From positions 7,874,001 to 7,938,000 of the forward strand of contig NZ_CP030073.1 in assembly GCF_003261055.1 (NCBI RefSeq): a stretch of 64,000 nt of DNA. The letters are read 5' to 3'. Both the position numbers and the translations under genes were made by a program. Source of the DNA: Streptomyces cadmiisoli (GTDB lineage: Bacteria; Actinomycetota; Actinomycetes; Streptomycetales; Streptomycetaceae). Position 1 is the stretch's first letter. Each line of letters begins with the position of its first letter. Shown here in pieces: positions 21,803 to 29,997 of this stretch. The notes beneath the pieces are model-generated. The model was not told where the DNA came from, made no database searches, and saw only the letters and a list, made by a program, of their open reading frames with translations.

Positions 21803-22606
21803 TCACGGCGACCGGTGCGACGTCACGGTGAACTGCGCACCGTCGGCGTCGCGCAGGATCGCCTCGTCGTCCGTCTCGCGCAGGACGCTGCCGCCATGGG
21901 CCTCCGCGGCCCGGGCGCACGCCGCGACGTCGCTGACCGTGAAGTGGACCTGCCAGTGCGGACGGATGGTGGGGTCCGGGGCGGCTCCCAGCGCGCCCGA
22001 CTCGATCCGGGCCATCACGTCCCCGTGGCTGCGCAGGACCACCTCGTCGCCCTCGTAGGTCACCTCGCAGCACCCCTGCGGCGCGGAGGCCCAGCCGAGC
22101 ACCTCCCCGTAGAAGATCGCGGCGTCGAAGGCGTCACGGGTGTGCAGCCGGATGAAGGCCGGTGCGGAGCGGCGCCACCTCTCCCAGTTGGGGACGAGCG
22201 CCCCCTCCCAGATGCCGAAGGTCGCACCGTCCCGGTCGGCCAGCAGGGCCGCCCGGCCCGGCGGCAGGGAGATCGGCCCGACGGCCGCCGTACCGCCCCG
22301 CTCCTGGGCCCGGCCCACGGCCTCGTCGGCGCTGCGGACCGCGAAGTACGGCGTCCAGGCCACCGCCATCTGCCACATCGCGGCCACCGCCGCGATCCCG
22401 GCGACCGGCGAGCCGTCCGCCAGGGCGATCCGGAAATGGTCACCGAGTTTGGCCTTGCGCCACTGCCAGCCCAGGACGGCCGTGTAGAACTCCTCGGTGG
22501 CCCGCACGTCGCGGCTGGTCAGGCTGACCCAGCAGGGCGCACCGTAGATGTGGTGCGTGGAGAGGACTTCCGCCGAGCGAGAGGCGGGCGTCGTGTCGTG
22601 TCTCAT
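21803..22606 (-). CDS. Two-domain VOC (glyoxalase-like) protein
   Basis: A 267-residue protein of two vicinal-oxygen-chelate domains: residues ~15-125 (YGAPCWVSLTSRDVRATEEFYTAVLGW) and ~135-265 (FIRLHTRDAFDAAIFYGEVLGW, then HWQVHFTVSDVAACARAAEAHGG). Such proteins include glyoxalases, bleomycin-binding proteins and many uncharacterised oxidoreductases. Metal ligands are incomplete (few His/Glu at the usual sites), so a binding or resistance role is as likely as catalysis. The ATG at 22606 is chosen for homology at the N-terminus; the ribosome site is weak. It converges on glgX. Confidence 0.82.
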   Translation of the reverse strand: MRHDTTPASRSAEVLSTHHIYGAPCWVSLTSRDVRATEEFYTAVLGWQWRKAKLGDHFRIALADGSPVAGIAAVAAMWQMAVAWTPYFAVRSADEAVGRAQERGGTAAVGPISLPPGRAALLADRDGATFGIWEGALVPNWERWRRSAPAFIRLHTRDAFDAAIFYGEVLGWASAPQGCCEVTYEGDEVVLRSHGDVMARIESGALGAAPDPTIRPHWQVHFTVSDVAACARAAEAHGGSVLRETDDEAILRDADGAQFTVTSHRSP

Positions 22607-22734
22607 GGCAGTCAGTCGTCCTCGTCTCGTGGACCGGCAGCCACCGGTCTGCGTCCAGTGTCCAACCGGAACCGGTCCGCCCGCCTGCCGAGTACCCCGG
22701 TGGCACTGCACGGCCCCGATGGGACCATGGACGG

Positions 22735-23067
22735 GTGACGCGAGTACCACCCGACCCCGGTGACGCCGGGGACCGGCTGCGGGAACTCCAGGAGGAAGTG
22801 GCCCAGCTGAAGGAAGCCCTCGCCTCCCATGCCGTGGTGGACCAGGCCATCGGCATGATCGTCGCCCTGGGCCGGGTCACGCCGGATCAAGGGTGGGCCG
22901 TGCTGAAGCAGGTCTCCCAGCACACGAACATCAAACTCCGCAATGTCGCGGAACTCATTCTGATCTGGGGCCGGAAGGGGGAACTGCCGCCGGAGATCCG
23001 CGTCGAGCTGGAGGAGGCGCTGGACCGGCGCGGTCCCCGACAGGTTCCCGGCGCGCCGCCCGAGTGA
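22735..23067 (+). CDS. ANTAR-domain protein (RNA-binding antiterminator type)
   Basis: A 110-residue protein with an N-terminal coiled coil (DRLRELQEEVAQLKEAL) and a three-helix ANTAR domain (residues ~35-92: AIGMIVALGRVTPDQGWAVLKQVSQHTN...). ANTAR domains bind paired RNA hairpins to prevent termination. Unlike AmiR/NasR-type proteins it has no receiver or GAF sensor fused. The GTG at 22735 is the likely start. Its stop is 5 bp from the convergent sigma gene 2 stop, leaving no room for a shared terminator. RNA targets are not evident nearby. Confidence 0.85.
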   Translation: MTRVPPDPGDAGDRLRELQEEVAQLKEALASHAVVDQAIGMIVALGRVTPDQGWAVLKQVSQHTNIKLRNVAELILIWGRKGELPPEIRVELEEALDRRGPRQVPGAPPE

Positions 23068-23072
23068 GGCCG

Positions 23073-23867
23073 TCAGCGCGGCGTCCCGGTCAGCAGCTCC
23101 TCACGCAGCCGCGCGAAGCAGGCGCTCAGCAGCCGGGAGACGTGCATCTGCGATATGCCGAGCTGCTCGGCGATGCAGCTCTGCGTCATGCCGCGGAAGA
23201 AGCGCAGGTAGAGGATGGTGCGTTCACGCTCCGGCAGGGCCTGGAGGCAGGGCGCGACGGCGACCCGGTCCACGACGACGTCGTAGCGCGGGTCGGGGCC
23301 GCCGATCGCGTCCGCGAGGGCGTAACCGTCGGTGCCGGGCATCTCGGCTTCGAGGGACAGGGCCGTGAAGCACTCCAGGGCCTCCATGCCGACCCGCACC
23401 TCGCTCTCGGTGAGCTGTGCGTGCTCGGCTATCTCGGCGACCGTCGGGGCGCGCCCCGAGGTGGTCTGGGACAGCTCCTTGGAGGCGCGGCGCACCCGGT
23501 TGCGCAGGTCCTGCACGCGGCGCGGCACGTGCAGCGTCCACATGTGGTCGCGGAAGTGGCGCTTGATCTCACCGGTCACGGTGGGGACGGCGTACGCCTC
23601 GAAGGCGCGGCCCCGGGCCGGGTCGTAGTGGTCGACGGCCTTGACGAGTCCCAGCGCCGCGACCTGGTACAGGTCCTCCAACGCCTCGCCGCGGCCGCGG
23701 AACCGGACGGCGATGCGTTCCGCCATGGGCAGCCACAACCGCACCAGTTCGTCGCGGAGCGCCTTGCGCTCGGGACCTTCCGGGAGCTGCTGGAGCCGTA
23801 CGAAGTCGGCCGCCGTGTCCGGGGCGTCGTCGTGGGGATGTTGCCTTGTTCTGCTGGCGGTACGCAT
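23073..23867 (-). CDS. RNA polymerase sigma factor, SigB/SigF/SigG family
   Basis: A 264-residue group 3 sigma factor, paralogous to the one at 3274-4128 (shared LVxLWLPMAxRIAxRFRxRGE, region 2 ALEDLYQVAALGLVKAVDHYDP, and region 4 MTQSCIAEQLGISQMHVSRLLS). No anti-sigma gene is adjacent. The ATG at 23867 follows GGGAGGCGCGCG; the open frame continues to 24119 through the leader. By position next to the glg cluster it may be the counterpart of S. coelicolor SigG (from memory). Its upstream element is nearly identical to that of the other sigma gene, which argues for common control. Confidence 0.93.
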   Translation of the reverse strand: MRTASRTRQHPHDDAPDTAADFVRLQQLPEGPERKALRDELVRLWLPMAERIAVRFRGRGEALEDLYQVAALGLVKAVDHYDPARGRAFEAYAVPTVTGEIKRHFRDHMWTLHVPRRVQDLRNRVRRASKELSQTTSGRAPTVAEIAEHAQLTESEVRVGMEALECFTALSLEAEMPGTDGYALADAIGGPDPRYDVVVDRVAVAPCLQALPERERTILYLRFFRGMTQSCIAEQLGISQMHVSRLLSACFARLREELLTGTPR

Positions 23868-23968
23868 GACGCGCGCCTCCCTCAGCAGGTGCCGGGTGGA
23901 CAGACACCGTGGGGGCGCGATCGGACGCACGAAACACAGGGGTCGGCGAGCCGGCTCCCACGGAACGT

Positions 23969-24021
23969 GCCTCCTGTCCGAAGCACTTATATGGGAATTC
24001 CCCGGAAAAACCGGACGAAAC
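23969..24021 (-). promoter_or_regulatory. SigB-type promoter and conserved leader box of sigma gene 2
   Basis: Read on the minus strand, GTTT (24021-24018), 14 nt, then GGGGAA, then 11 nt, then GTGCTTCGGACAGGAGGC (23986-23969). The spacing is identical to that at 3111-3163 and 17 of the 18 box bases match. The box begins 119 nt before the ATG at 23867. A GAGCC/GGCTC palindrome follows. GGGAATTCCC (23993-24002) overlaps the -10 side. Confidence 0.6.
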
Positions 24022-24137
24022 GCATTTCGCGAATAGAGCGACGCCCTGTGACGGCCCGGCTCCGCACCGTCGACCTCCCGGCAGCCTTGACCCGCTCTTG
24101 GAGCATTTAGCTCTGACACAGACGTAATCTGGGAAGC

Positions 24138-24599
24138 ATGGACCGGGACCGGGAGACCTTCCCCGAGGAACTGGCAGACACGCTCGTCGGGGTCCAGCGG
24201 CTGATCCGCCGCCGGCTGCGCGGCGAGATGCCCGACCCGCCCCTGCGCGGTGCCGAGGTGGAGCTGCTGCGGCTGGTCGCGAACCGTCCCGGCATCGGGA
24301 TCTCGGACGCCGCGCGTGAGCTGTTCCTGGCCGGCAACTCGGTCTCGACGCTGGTCAACCGGCTGGTCCGGCAGGGTTACCTGCTCCGCGGGACGGACCC
24401 CGCCGACCGCCGGGCCGCCCGGCTGCTGCCGACCCGAGCCGCCGAGGCCCGGCTCGGCGAGTGGCAGCGCCGGCGCGCCGCCCTCGTGCGCCGGCAGGTG
24501 GCCGGCCTGGACGAGGCGGACCGGGAGGCACTGGGGGCCGCCCTCCCGGCGCTGCGCCGGCTCGCCGCCGGACTGCGGGAGGAGGAGCGGGACCCATGA
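24138..24599 (+). CDS. MarR-family transcriptional regulator
   Basis: A 153-residue winged-helix regulator. The recognition helix region is ISDAARELFLAGNSVSTLVNRLVRQGYL and the wing is GTDPADRRAARLLPT, as in MarR/SlyA proteins, which repress efflux or stress genes until a small ligand binds. Its stop overlaps the start of the ABC ATPase gene (ATGA), so it is the first gene of a three-gene operon and probably its own repressor. The 270-bp divergent interval with sigma gene 2 must contain its operator. Confidence 0.87.
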   Translation: MDRDRETFPEELADTLVGVQRLIRRRLRGEMPDPPLRGAEVELLRLVANRPGIGISDAARELFLAGNSVSTLVNRLVRQGYLLRGTDPADRRAARLLPTRAAEARLGEWQRRRAALVRRQVAGLDEADREALGAALPALRRLAAGLREEERDP

Positions 24600-25441
24600 C
24601 GAGGGAACCCGTCGAGGCGCTGACCTGCCAGGGACTCACGTACGCCTTCGGCGGCACGAAGGCGGTAGACGGGCTCGACCTGACCGTGCGGGAGGGCGAG
24701 GTCTTCGGACTGCTCGGCCCCAACGGCGCCGGGAAGACCACCGCGATCCGCTGCGTCACCACCCTGCTGCCGCTCCCGCCGGGAACGGTCCGCGTCTTCG
24801 GGCACGACGCAGCCACCGAGCGCATGGCGGTCCGGCGGCTCCTCGGCTACGTACCGCAGCAGCTGTCCGCCGACGCCGCGCTCACCGGACGCCAGAACGT
24901 CGCCCTGTTCGCCCGGGTCTTCGACGTGCCCCGCCGTGAGCGGGCCGAACGCGTCCGGCAGGCGCTCGCCGCGGTCGATCTCGACGACGCCGCCGACCGG
25001 CTCGCTGGCACCTACTCCGGTGGCATGGTGCGCCGGCTCGAACTGGCCCAGGCGCTGGTCAGCGCGCCTCGCCTGCTGATCCTCGACGAGCCCACGATCG
25101 GCCTCGACCCGATCGCCCGCACGAGCGTCTGGGACCGCATCAACGCCGTCCGGGCCGCCACCGGCATGACCGTCCTGGTCACCACGCACTACATGGACGA
25201 GGCCGACCAGTACTGCGACCGGGTCGGTCTGATGCACCGCGGGCGGATCCGGGCCCTCGGCACCCCCGCCGCGCTGCGCCGTGGCCTGGGCGAGCGCAGG
25301 CGGGCCGAGGGCGGCACGGCCGCGGCGGCAGCCACCCTCGAGGACGTCTTCCGCGACGTGGCCGGCCGGGGCCTCGATGAGCTGTCAGGAGGGTTCCGCG
25401 ATGTCCGAAGCACCCGCCGCACCGCCCGCCGCGTCGGCTGA
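24596..25441 (+). CDS. ABC transporter ATP-binding protein (DrrA-like)
   Basis: A 281-residue ATPase with Walker A GPNGAGKTT (about residue 41), Q-loop, signature YSGGMVRR, Walker B LLILDEP and H-loop TTHYMDEAD. The arrangement matches the daunorubicin-resistance (DrrA) subfamily, which powers export of hydrophobic drugs together with an ABC-2 permease. The start overlaps the marR stop by 4 nt, and the end overlaps the permease gene by 41 nt, so all three products are co-translated. The substrate is unknown. Confidence 0.92.
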   Translation: MTREPVEALTCQGLTYAFGGTKAVDGLDLTVREGEVFGLLGPNGAGKTTAIRCVTTLLPLPPGTVRVFGHDAATERMAVRRLLGYVPQQLSADAALTGRQNVALFARVFDVPRRERAERVRQALAAVDLDDAADRLAGTYSGGMVRRLELAQALVSAPRLLILDEPTIGLDPIARTSVWDRINAVRAATGMTVLVTTHYMDEADQYCDRVGLMHRGRIRALGTPAALRRGLGERRRAEGGTAAAAATLEDVFRDVAGRGLDELSGGFRDVRSTRRTARRVG

Positions 25442-26258
25442 CCACGACCGCAGCGACCTCGGGCTGCTGGTCAGCCCGCCCGCGCCGAGGCCCGGCTGGC
25501 GGCTGCTGCCCGCCCGGGTCGTGGCGATGTGCGCCGTGGAACTCCAGAAACTCAGCCACGACCGCACCGAGCTGTACACCCGGGCCGTGCAGCCCGCCCT
25601 GTGGCTGCTGATCTTCGGCCAGACCTTCACCCGCATCAAGGCGATCCCGACCGGCGGCGTCCCCTACATCGACTACCTCGCACCCGGCATCATCGCCCAG
25701 TCCGCCATGTTCATCGCCATCTTCTACGGCATCCAGATCATCTGGGAGCGCGACGCCGGCGTCCTGAACAAGCTGCTGGTCACCCCCACCCCGCGCTCCG
25801 CCCTCGTCACCGGCAAGGCCTTCGCGTCCGGGGTGAAGGCGCTCGTCCAGGCGGTCGTCGTCATCGTCATCGCCGCCCTGCTCGGTGTGAGCCTGACCTG
25901 GAACCCGCTGCGGCTGCTCGGTGTCGCGGCCGCCGTCGTCCTCGGCTCGGCCTTCTTCGCCTGCCTGTCGATGACCATCGCCGGCATCGTGCGCAGCCGG
26001 GACCGCCTGATGGGCATCGGACAGGCGATCACGATGCCGCTGTTCTTCGGCTCCAACGCCCTCTACCCGGTCTCCGTCATGCCGGACTGGCTCCAGGTGG
26101 TCAGCAGGATCAACCCGCTGAGCTACCAGGTCGACGCCCTGCGCGGACTGCTGCTCGGCACCCCCGCGCATCTCGGACCGGACTTCGCGGTGCTGGCCGT
26201 CGCCGCCGCGCTGGGCATCGCCGCGGCCTCCTCGCTGCTGGGCCGGCTCGCCCGCTGA
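25401..26258 (+). CDS. ABC-2 type transporter permease (DrrB-like)
   Basis: A 285-residue membrane protein with about six transmembrane segments and the ABC-2 features of DrrB-like permeases: the conserved IIWERDAGVLNKLLVTPTPR coupling region and PLFFGSNALYPVSVMPDWLQ. A proline-rich cytoplasmic N-terminus (~35 residues) precedes TM1. The ATG at 25401 has AGGAGGG upstream and lies inside the ATPase gene, which is typical of drrAB-type pairs. It is the last gene of the marR-ABC operon. Confidence 0.92.
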   Translation: MSEAPAAPPAASADHDRSDLGLLVSPPAPRPGWRLLPARVVAMCAVELQKLSHDRTELYTRAVQPALWLLIFGQTFTRIKAIPTGGVPYIDYLAPGIIAQSAMFIAIFYGIQIIWERDAGVLNKLLVTPTPRSALVTGKAFASGVKALVQAVVVIVIAALLGVSLTWNPLRLLGVAAAVVLGSAFFACLSMTIAGIVRSRDRLMGIGQAITMPLFFGSNALYPVSVMPDWLQVVSRINPLSYQVDALRGLLLGTPAHLGPDFAVLAVAAALGIAAASSLLGRLAR

Positions 26259-26436
26259 TCACCCGACCGGACGTGATGTGCGGCACGCCCGCCGACCGGC
26301 ACTCGCGGATTCTCCCAGCGCAGCGCTTGATCAGCGATCATTCGGGCGAAATCCCTGGCCACAGCGCATTCTGCTCATTTGACAGTGCGCTGAGCCCACG
26401 GATAGGAAGCAGCTTCGAGAGTTCGAGAGGTGCACC

Positions 26437-26958
26437 GTGTACGAGCCGAACGTGGTCGGGGACTGGCAGGAGTACGACGAGCATGCCGGCCTGCGCGTCC
26501 GCGTCCACCGCCTGGAGCCGGCCGAGCCGCCGCGAGGACGCGACGACGCCGCCGAGGGGCTGACGTACTTCCGGCTCCGCGTGACCGTCGAGAACCGCGG
26601 TGACAGCCGCTTCTGCGTTCATCTCGAGGACGGCCAGATCGACGTGCGGATCGGCCCCGACGGGGAGAGCGCCTTCCTGGACTGGCGCAACTCCCAGTTC
26701 ATCGAGGGCTACGACGTGTACCCGCTGCGCCGCGCCACCGCCGTCCTGTACGCCGCCGGACCGGAGGCGGCCCTGGAGCGGGTGGACGTCCAGGTGCAGC
26801 TGAGGGTGGACGAGGACTGGACCGAGCGCCGGCTGTGGGCGGGCGGCACGGGACTGCCCGAGGGGGCCGGGCGCGCACCGTCCGCCGCGGGCCGGGAGAG
26901 CCTCGCCCACCAGGTCAGCAACTTCCTGCGCGGCCAGGCGGAGGGCGGCACCGCCTGA
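26437..26958 (+). CDS. Hypothetical protein, beta-rich
   Basis: A 173-residue soluble protein with no signal peptide. Residues ~20-125 alternate strand-like segments (LTYFRLRVTVENRGD, VHLEDGQIDVRIGPDG, ERVDVQVQLRVDEDWTE), reading like an immunoglobulin-like or DUF4352-type beta sandwich; the C-terminus is a short helix (HQVSNFLRGQAEG). The GTG at 26437 follows GAGAGG. It is convergent with hemC (9-bp gap). I do not recognise the family and infer no function. Confidence 0.6.
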   Translation: MYEPNVVGDWQEYDEHAGLRVRVHRLEPAEPPRGRDDAAEGLTYFRLRVTVENRGDSRFCVHLEDGQIDVRIGPDGESAFLDWRNSQFIEGYDVYPLRRATAVLYAAGPEAALERVDVQVQLRVDEDWTERRLWAGGTGLPEGAGRAPSAAGRESLAHQVSNFLRGQAEGGTA

Positions 26959-26967
26959 CCGTCCGGT

Positions 26968-27903
26968 TCAGTGCGGGATGCCGTCGATGATCTCGCGGGC
27001 GCCCTGACGCAGCAGCGCCACGGCGACCGAGGTGCCGAGGGTGGCCGGGTCGAGGCGGCCGGCCCACTCGTGGGCGTTGAGCCGGGTCTTGCCGTCAGGG
27101 GTGAAGACGCAGGCCCGCAGCGACAGCTCGCCGCCGTGGTCCACCCGTGCGAAACCGGCGATCGGGCTGTTGCAGTGGCCCTGCAGCACGTGCAGGAACA
27201 TGCGTTCCGCCGTCGCCTCCCGGTGGGTGGCGGGGTCGCCCAGTGCGCTGACCGCGTCGATGAGGTCCAGGTCGCCCTCACGGCACTGCAGCGCGAGGAT
27301 GCCCGCGCCGATCGGCGGCATCATCGTCTCGGGGGAGAGGACCTCGCTGATCACGTCGGGGCGTCCGATGCGCTCCAGGCCGGAGACGGCCAGCAGCAGC
27401 GCGTCCGCCTCCCCGGCGGCGAGTTTCGCCAGCCGCCGGTTGGCGTTGCCGCGGAAGGGGACGCACTCCAGGTGCGGGTGGGTGGCGGCCAACTGCGCCA
27501 CCCGGCGCACCGAAGAGGTGCCGATCCGGGTGCCGGGCGGCAACACGTCGAGGGCGAGTCCGTCCGGATGCACGAGGGCGTCGCGGATGTCGTCGCGCTT
27601 CAGGAACGCGGCGAACACCGTTCCCGCGGGCAGCGGCCGGTCGGCGGGCACGTCCTTGACGCAGTGCACCGCGAGATCGGCCTCGCCGGCCAGCAGCGCG
27701 GCGTCGACCTCCTTGGTGAACGCGCCCTTCCCCTCGACCTTCGCGAGATCGCCCATCCACTTGTCGCCGGTGGTCTTCACCGGCACGACGGTGGTGCGCA
27801 CCTCGGGGTACAGGGCGGCGAGTTCGGCACGCACACGCTCCACCTGGGCGAGCGCCATGGGCGAGTCGCGGGAGACGATGCGGATCACTTCGGGGACGGA
27901 CAT
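26968..27903 (-). CDS. hemC: Porphobilinogen deaminase (hydroxymethylbilane synthase)
   Basis: A 311-residue enzyme that polymerises four porphobilinogens into hydroxymethylbilane in tetrapyrrole synthesis. The dipyrromethane-cofactor cysteine is C244 (GHCNSPIAG) and the catalytic D84 lies in HCVKDVP, both matching family positions. There is no neighbouring hemA, hemD or hemB, so this is probably an extra copy outside the main hem cluster. The ATG at 27903 lacks a clear ribosome site; a CACTAT element lies only a few bases upstream, so a leaderless message is possible. A strong hairpin sits 22 bp upstream. Confidence 0.9.
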   Translation of the reverse strand: MSVPEVIRIVSRDSPMALAQVERVRAELAALYPEVRTTVVPVKTTGDKWMGDLAKVEGKGAFTKEVDAALLAGEADLAVHCVKDVPADRPLPAGTVFAAFLKRDDIRDALVHPDGLALDVLPPGTRIGTSSVRRVAQLAATHPHLECVPFRGNANRRLAKLAAGEADALLLAVSGLERIGRPDVISEVLSPETMMPPIGAGILALQCREGDLDLIDAVSALGDPATHREATAERMFLHVLQGHCNSPIAGFARVDHGGELSLRACVFTPDGKTRLNAHEWAGRLDPATLGTSVAVALLRQGAREIIDGIPH

Positions 27904-27924
27904 GCGGACACGATAGTGGCTGCG

Positions 27925-27958
27925 GCGCACCCCCGGAGACGTATCCCCGGGGGTGCGC
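27925..27958 (-). terminator. Strong 12-bp hairpin between NPP1 gene and hemC
   Basis: GCGCACCCCCGG (27925-27936) pairs perfectly with CCGGGGGTGCGC (27947-27958) around a 10-nt loop. It lies 66 bp past the NPP1 stop and 22 bp before hemC, so it probably terminates the NPP1 transcript; if hemC is read through from upstream it would act as an attenuator. Confidence 0.65.
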
Positions 27959-28023
27959 GAAAGCCGGCCGGGCCACCGTTCCGCCTCGGCCGGCCGACCG
28001 GACCGGGGCGGCCGAGGGTCCCG

Positions 28024-28800
28024 TCAGCCGTTCGGGTCGAACGGGATGCCCGACGGCTTCGCCGTGGCGAGGTGGGAGTTGAAGCTGCCGTCCTTCAGCC
28101 CGAAGTTGGCGCTGCCGAAGTTGTACGAGGTCAACTTGTCGCGCAGGCCCGCCGGGTAGCCGTTCCAGCCGACCAGCGGCGGGTACTGCCACGTTCCCTT
28201 GTGGTTCTCCGGCGGCTCGTCGTTGGCGGTCGCGGCACGGAAGCAGTGCGTGCTGATGCCGTCCTTGTGGTAGACGACCTTCGCGTGGGTGCCCTCGAAG
28301 CGGATCTGCGAGGCGTTGTGCACGGTGAACGAGCCGTGGTTGGACGTCGAGACGTACCGCACCTGGCTGTTCTGCACCCACACCACGACGTGCTCCCAGT
28401 CGTGGCGGTGACCGCCGAGGCTGGTGCCCGGCAGCGCCTGGTCCTTCTCGAAGTACAGGCCGTACAGGTAGGCGCACCAGCCGTTGTTGCACTTGTAGCG
28501 CGAGTAGCTGTTGGTGTTGTCCAGGTCCGAGGCGTCCCGGCAGTTGCCGTTGAGTGCGCCGGTCGGGTTGAGGCCGCTGTTGACGGTGCCGTCGACACCG
28601 ATGGCGGGCGTGGAGTAGCAGCCGTCCGTGTCGTAGTCGAAGGCCGGCTGGTAGGCCAGTTCCTGGGCGTCGGCGTTCACCGGCAGCCCCGGCGGCGGCG
28701 CGGCGAACGCGGTGGCGGGGAAGGCGATGACCAGCGCGGCGGCGCCGGCCACGACGGTGAGCCACCTTCTGCGGTGGGTGGCGGATCTCTGAGACGACAC
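28024..28800 (-). CDS. Secreted NPP1/NLP-family (necrosis-inducing-like) protein
   Basis: A 258-residue exported protein. A signal peptide runs to about AFA (residue 33). The mature domain contains the NLP heptapeptide GHRHDWE intact at residues 130-136, which in plant-pathogen toxins coordinates a divalent metal and is needed for membrane damage. Cys61, Cys87, Cys104 and Cys109 could form disulfides. NLPs from oomycetes, fungi and bacteria kill dicot cells by binding sphingolipids; many bacterial copies in saprophytes have no known target. The gene is monocistronic between a DNA ligase gene and a terminator. Confidence 0.9.
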   Translation of the reverse strand: MSSQRSATHRRRWLTVVAGAAALVIAFPATAFAAPPPGLPVNADAQELAYQPAFDYDTDGCYSTPAIGVDGTVNSGLNPTGALNGNCRDASDLDNTNSYSRYKCNNGWCAYLYGLYFEKDQALPGTSLGGHRHDWEHVVVWVQNSQVRYVSTSNHGSFTVHNASQIRFEGTHAKVVYHKDGISTHCFRAATANDEPPENHKGTWQYPPLVGWNGYPAGLRDKLTSYNFGSANFGLKDGSFNSHLATAKPSGIPFDPNG

Positions 28801-28942
28801 TGCGTCCTCCTCCAGGTGCGGGCGCAGCCCAACGGCTGTGGGGGAAAGGGCAGTTCAGCTTCCCCGCATTTCCCTCCCGCGCCAAGAGGTCGCAGGCGTC
28901 ACCCTGGTGAAGGACAGCCCAATAGTTGTTCCTGAGGCAGTG

Positions 28943-29926
28943 TCAGAGCAGATGCTCCGGCAGGACGGCCGTGGATTCCTCGGGCGTGAGGTCGGGCCGC
29001 AGTCGCAGCCAGGACGGCTGGCGCAGCAGCCCGTTCCTGGTGCGTGTGCTGTAGCGGACCTCGCCGACCAGCCGGGGCAGCGTCCAGTGCGCGCCCGCCA
29101 CCGCCGGGACGGGATCGAAGGGGCAGGTGTCGCTCGACTGCGTTCGCAGCAGTTCGGCCAGCTCGCTCCGCTCGGTCTCGCTCCAGCCGGTCCCCACGTT
29201 GCCGACGTAGCGCAGCCGGCCGGCTCCGTCGTACTGGCCGACCAGCACCGAACCCGGCAGGCCGGTCAGCCGCCCCTTGCCGGGCAGCCAGCCGCCGACG
29301 ACGACGTCCTCCCCCTTCATGTTGCGGATCTTGATCCAGGCACGGGAGCGCACACCCGGTTCGTACACCGAGTCCAGCCGTTTGCAGACCAGGCCCTCCA
29401 GGCCGTGTTCGAGGGTGGCGCGCAGGGCCTGCTCGCCGTGGCCGACCAGCGCGCCCGGCGTCGACCAGAACGGACCGTCGAGGCCCAGCCCCTCCAGCCG
29501 CGCCCGGCGGCGGACGTAGGACTGCCCGACCAGCGGGTCACCCGCCAGGTGCATCACGTCGAACAGCACGAGGTGGACCGGCTGCTGCGCCGCGCGGCGG
29601 GCCGCCCGCGCCGGTGCGTGGGCGAGGCCCATCCGCGACTGGAGCAACTGGAAGTCGGCGCGTCCCCGTTCGTCCAGGGCCAGCACCTCGCCGTCCAGCA
29701 CCGCCGGCGTGGTGCCGAGGGCGCCGCCCAGCGGCAGCAGCTCCGGGTAGGCGGCGGTGATGTCCTCACCCGAACGGGCGCGCAGCAGCACGCTGCCGTC
29801 ACCGGGCAGATAGACCACGGCGCGCTGGCCGTCCTGCTTCGTCTCGTACGCCCACCGCGCGTCCTGCGCGGCGGGCGGCAGCGTGCCCGGCGTGGCGAGC
29901 ATGGGGGCGATCAGCGGCAGGGTCAC
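28943..29926 (-). CDS. ATP-dependent DNA ligase (LigC/LigD-type)
   Basis: A 327-residue ligase that seals nicks through a lysine-AMP intermediate. Motif I has catalytic K30 (ETKQDGQR), motif III is LDGEVLALD, motif IV LEGLVCKR and motif V WIKIR, followed by an OB-fold domain with the terminal WxRLRPDLT sequence of LigD-type domains. No polymerase or nuclease domain is fused and no ku gene is adjacent, so it is the stand-alone accessory type found in several copies in Streptomyces. Roles in end joining or repair are inferred from the family. Confidence 0.9.
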   Translation of the reverse strand: MTLPLIAPMLATPGTLPPAAQDARWAYETKQDGQRAVVYLPGDGSVLLRARSGEDITAAYPELLPLGGALGTTPAVLDGEVLALDERGRADFQLLQSRMGLAHAPARAARRAAQQPVHLVLFDVMHLAGDPLVGQSYVRRRARLEGLGLDGPFWSTPGALVGHGEQALRATLEHGLEGLVCKRLDSVYEPGVRSRAWIKIRNMKGEDVVVGGWLPGKGRLTGLPGSVLVGQYDGAGRLRYVGNVGTGWSETERSELAELLRTQSSDTCPFDPVPAVAGAHWTLPRLVGEVRYSTRTRNGLLRQPSWLRLRPDLTPEESTAVLPEHLL

Positions 29927-29945
29927 GGCCTAGATCTCGACGGGT

Positions 29946-29967
29946 CGGGGCGGCGTCACGCGCCCCG
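29946..29967 (-). terminator. GC-rich hairpin after response regulator gene
   Basis: CGGGGCG (29946-29952) pairs with CGCCCCG (29961-29967) around an 8-nt loop, 31 bp past the response-regulator stop. It separates this gene from the DNA ligase gene on the same strand. No T-run is present. Confidence 0.45.
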
Positions 29968-29997
29968 GCCGCGAGGTTCCCCTGAACGGCGGTGGGC

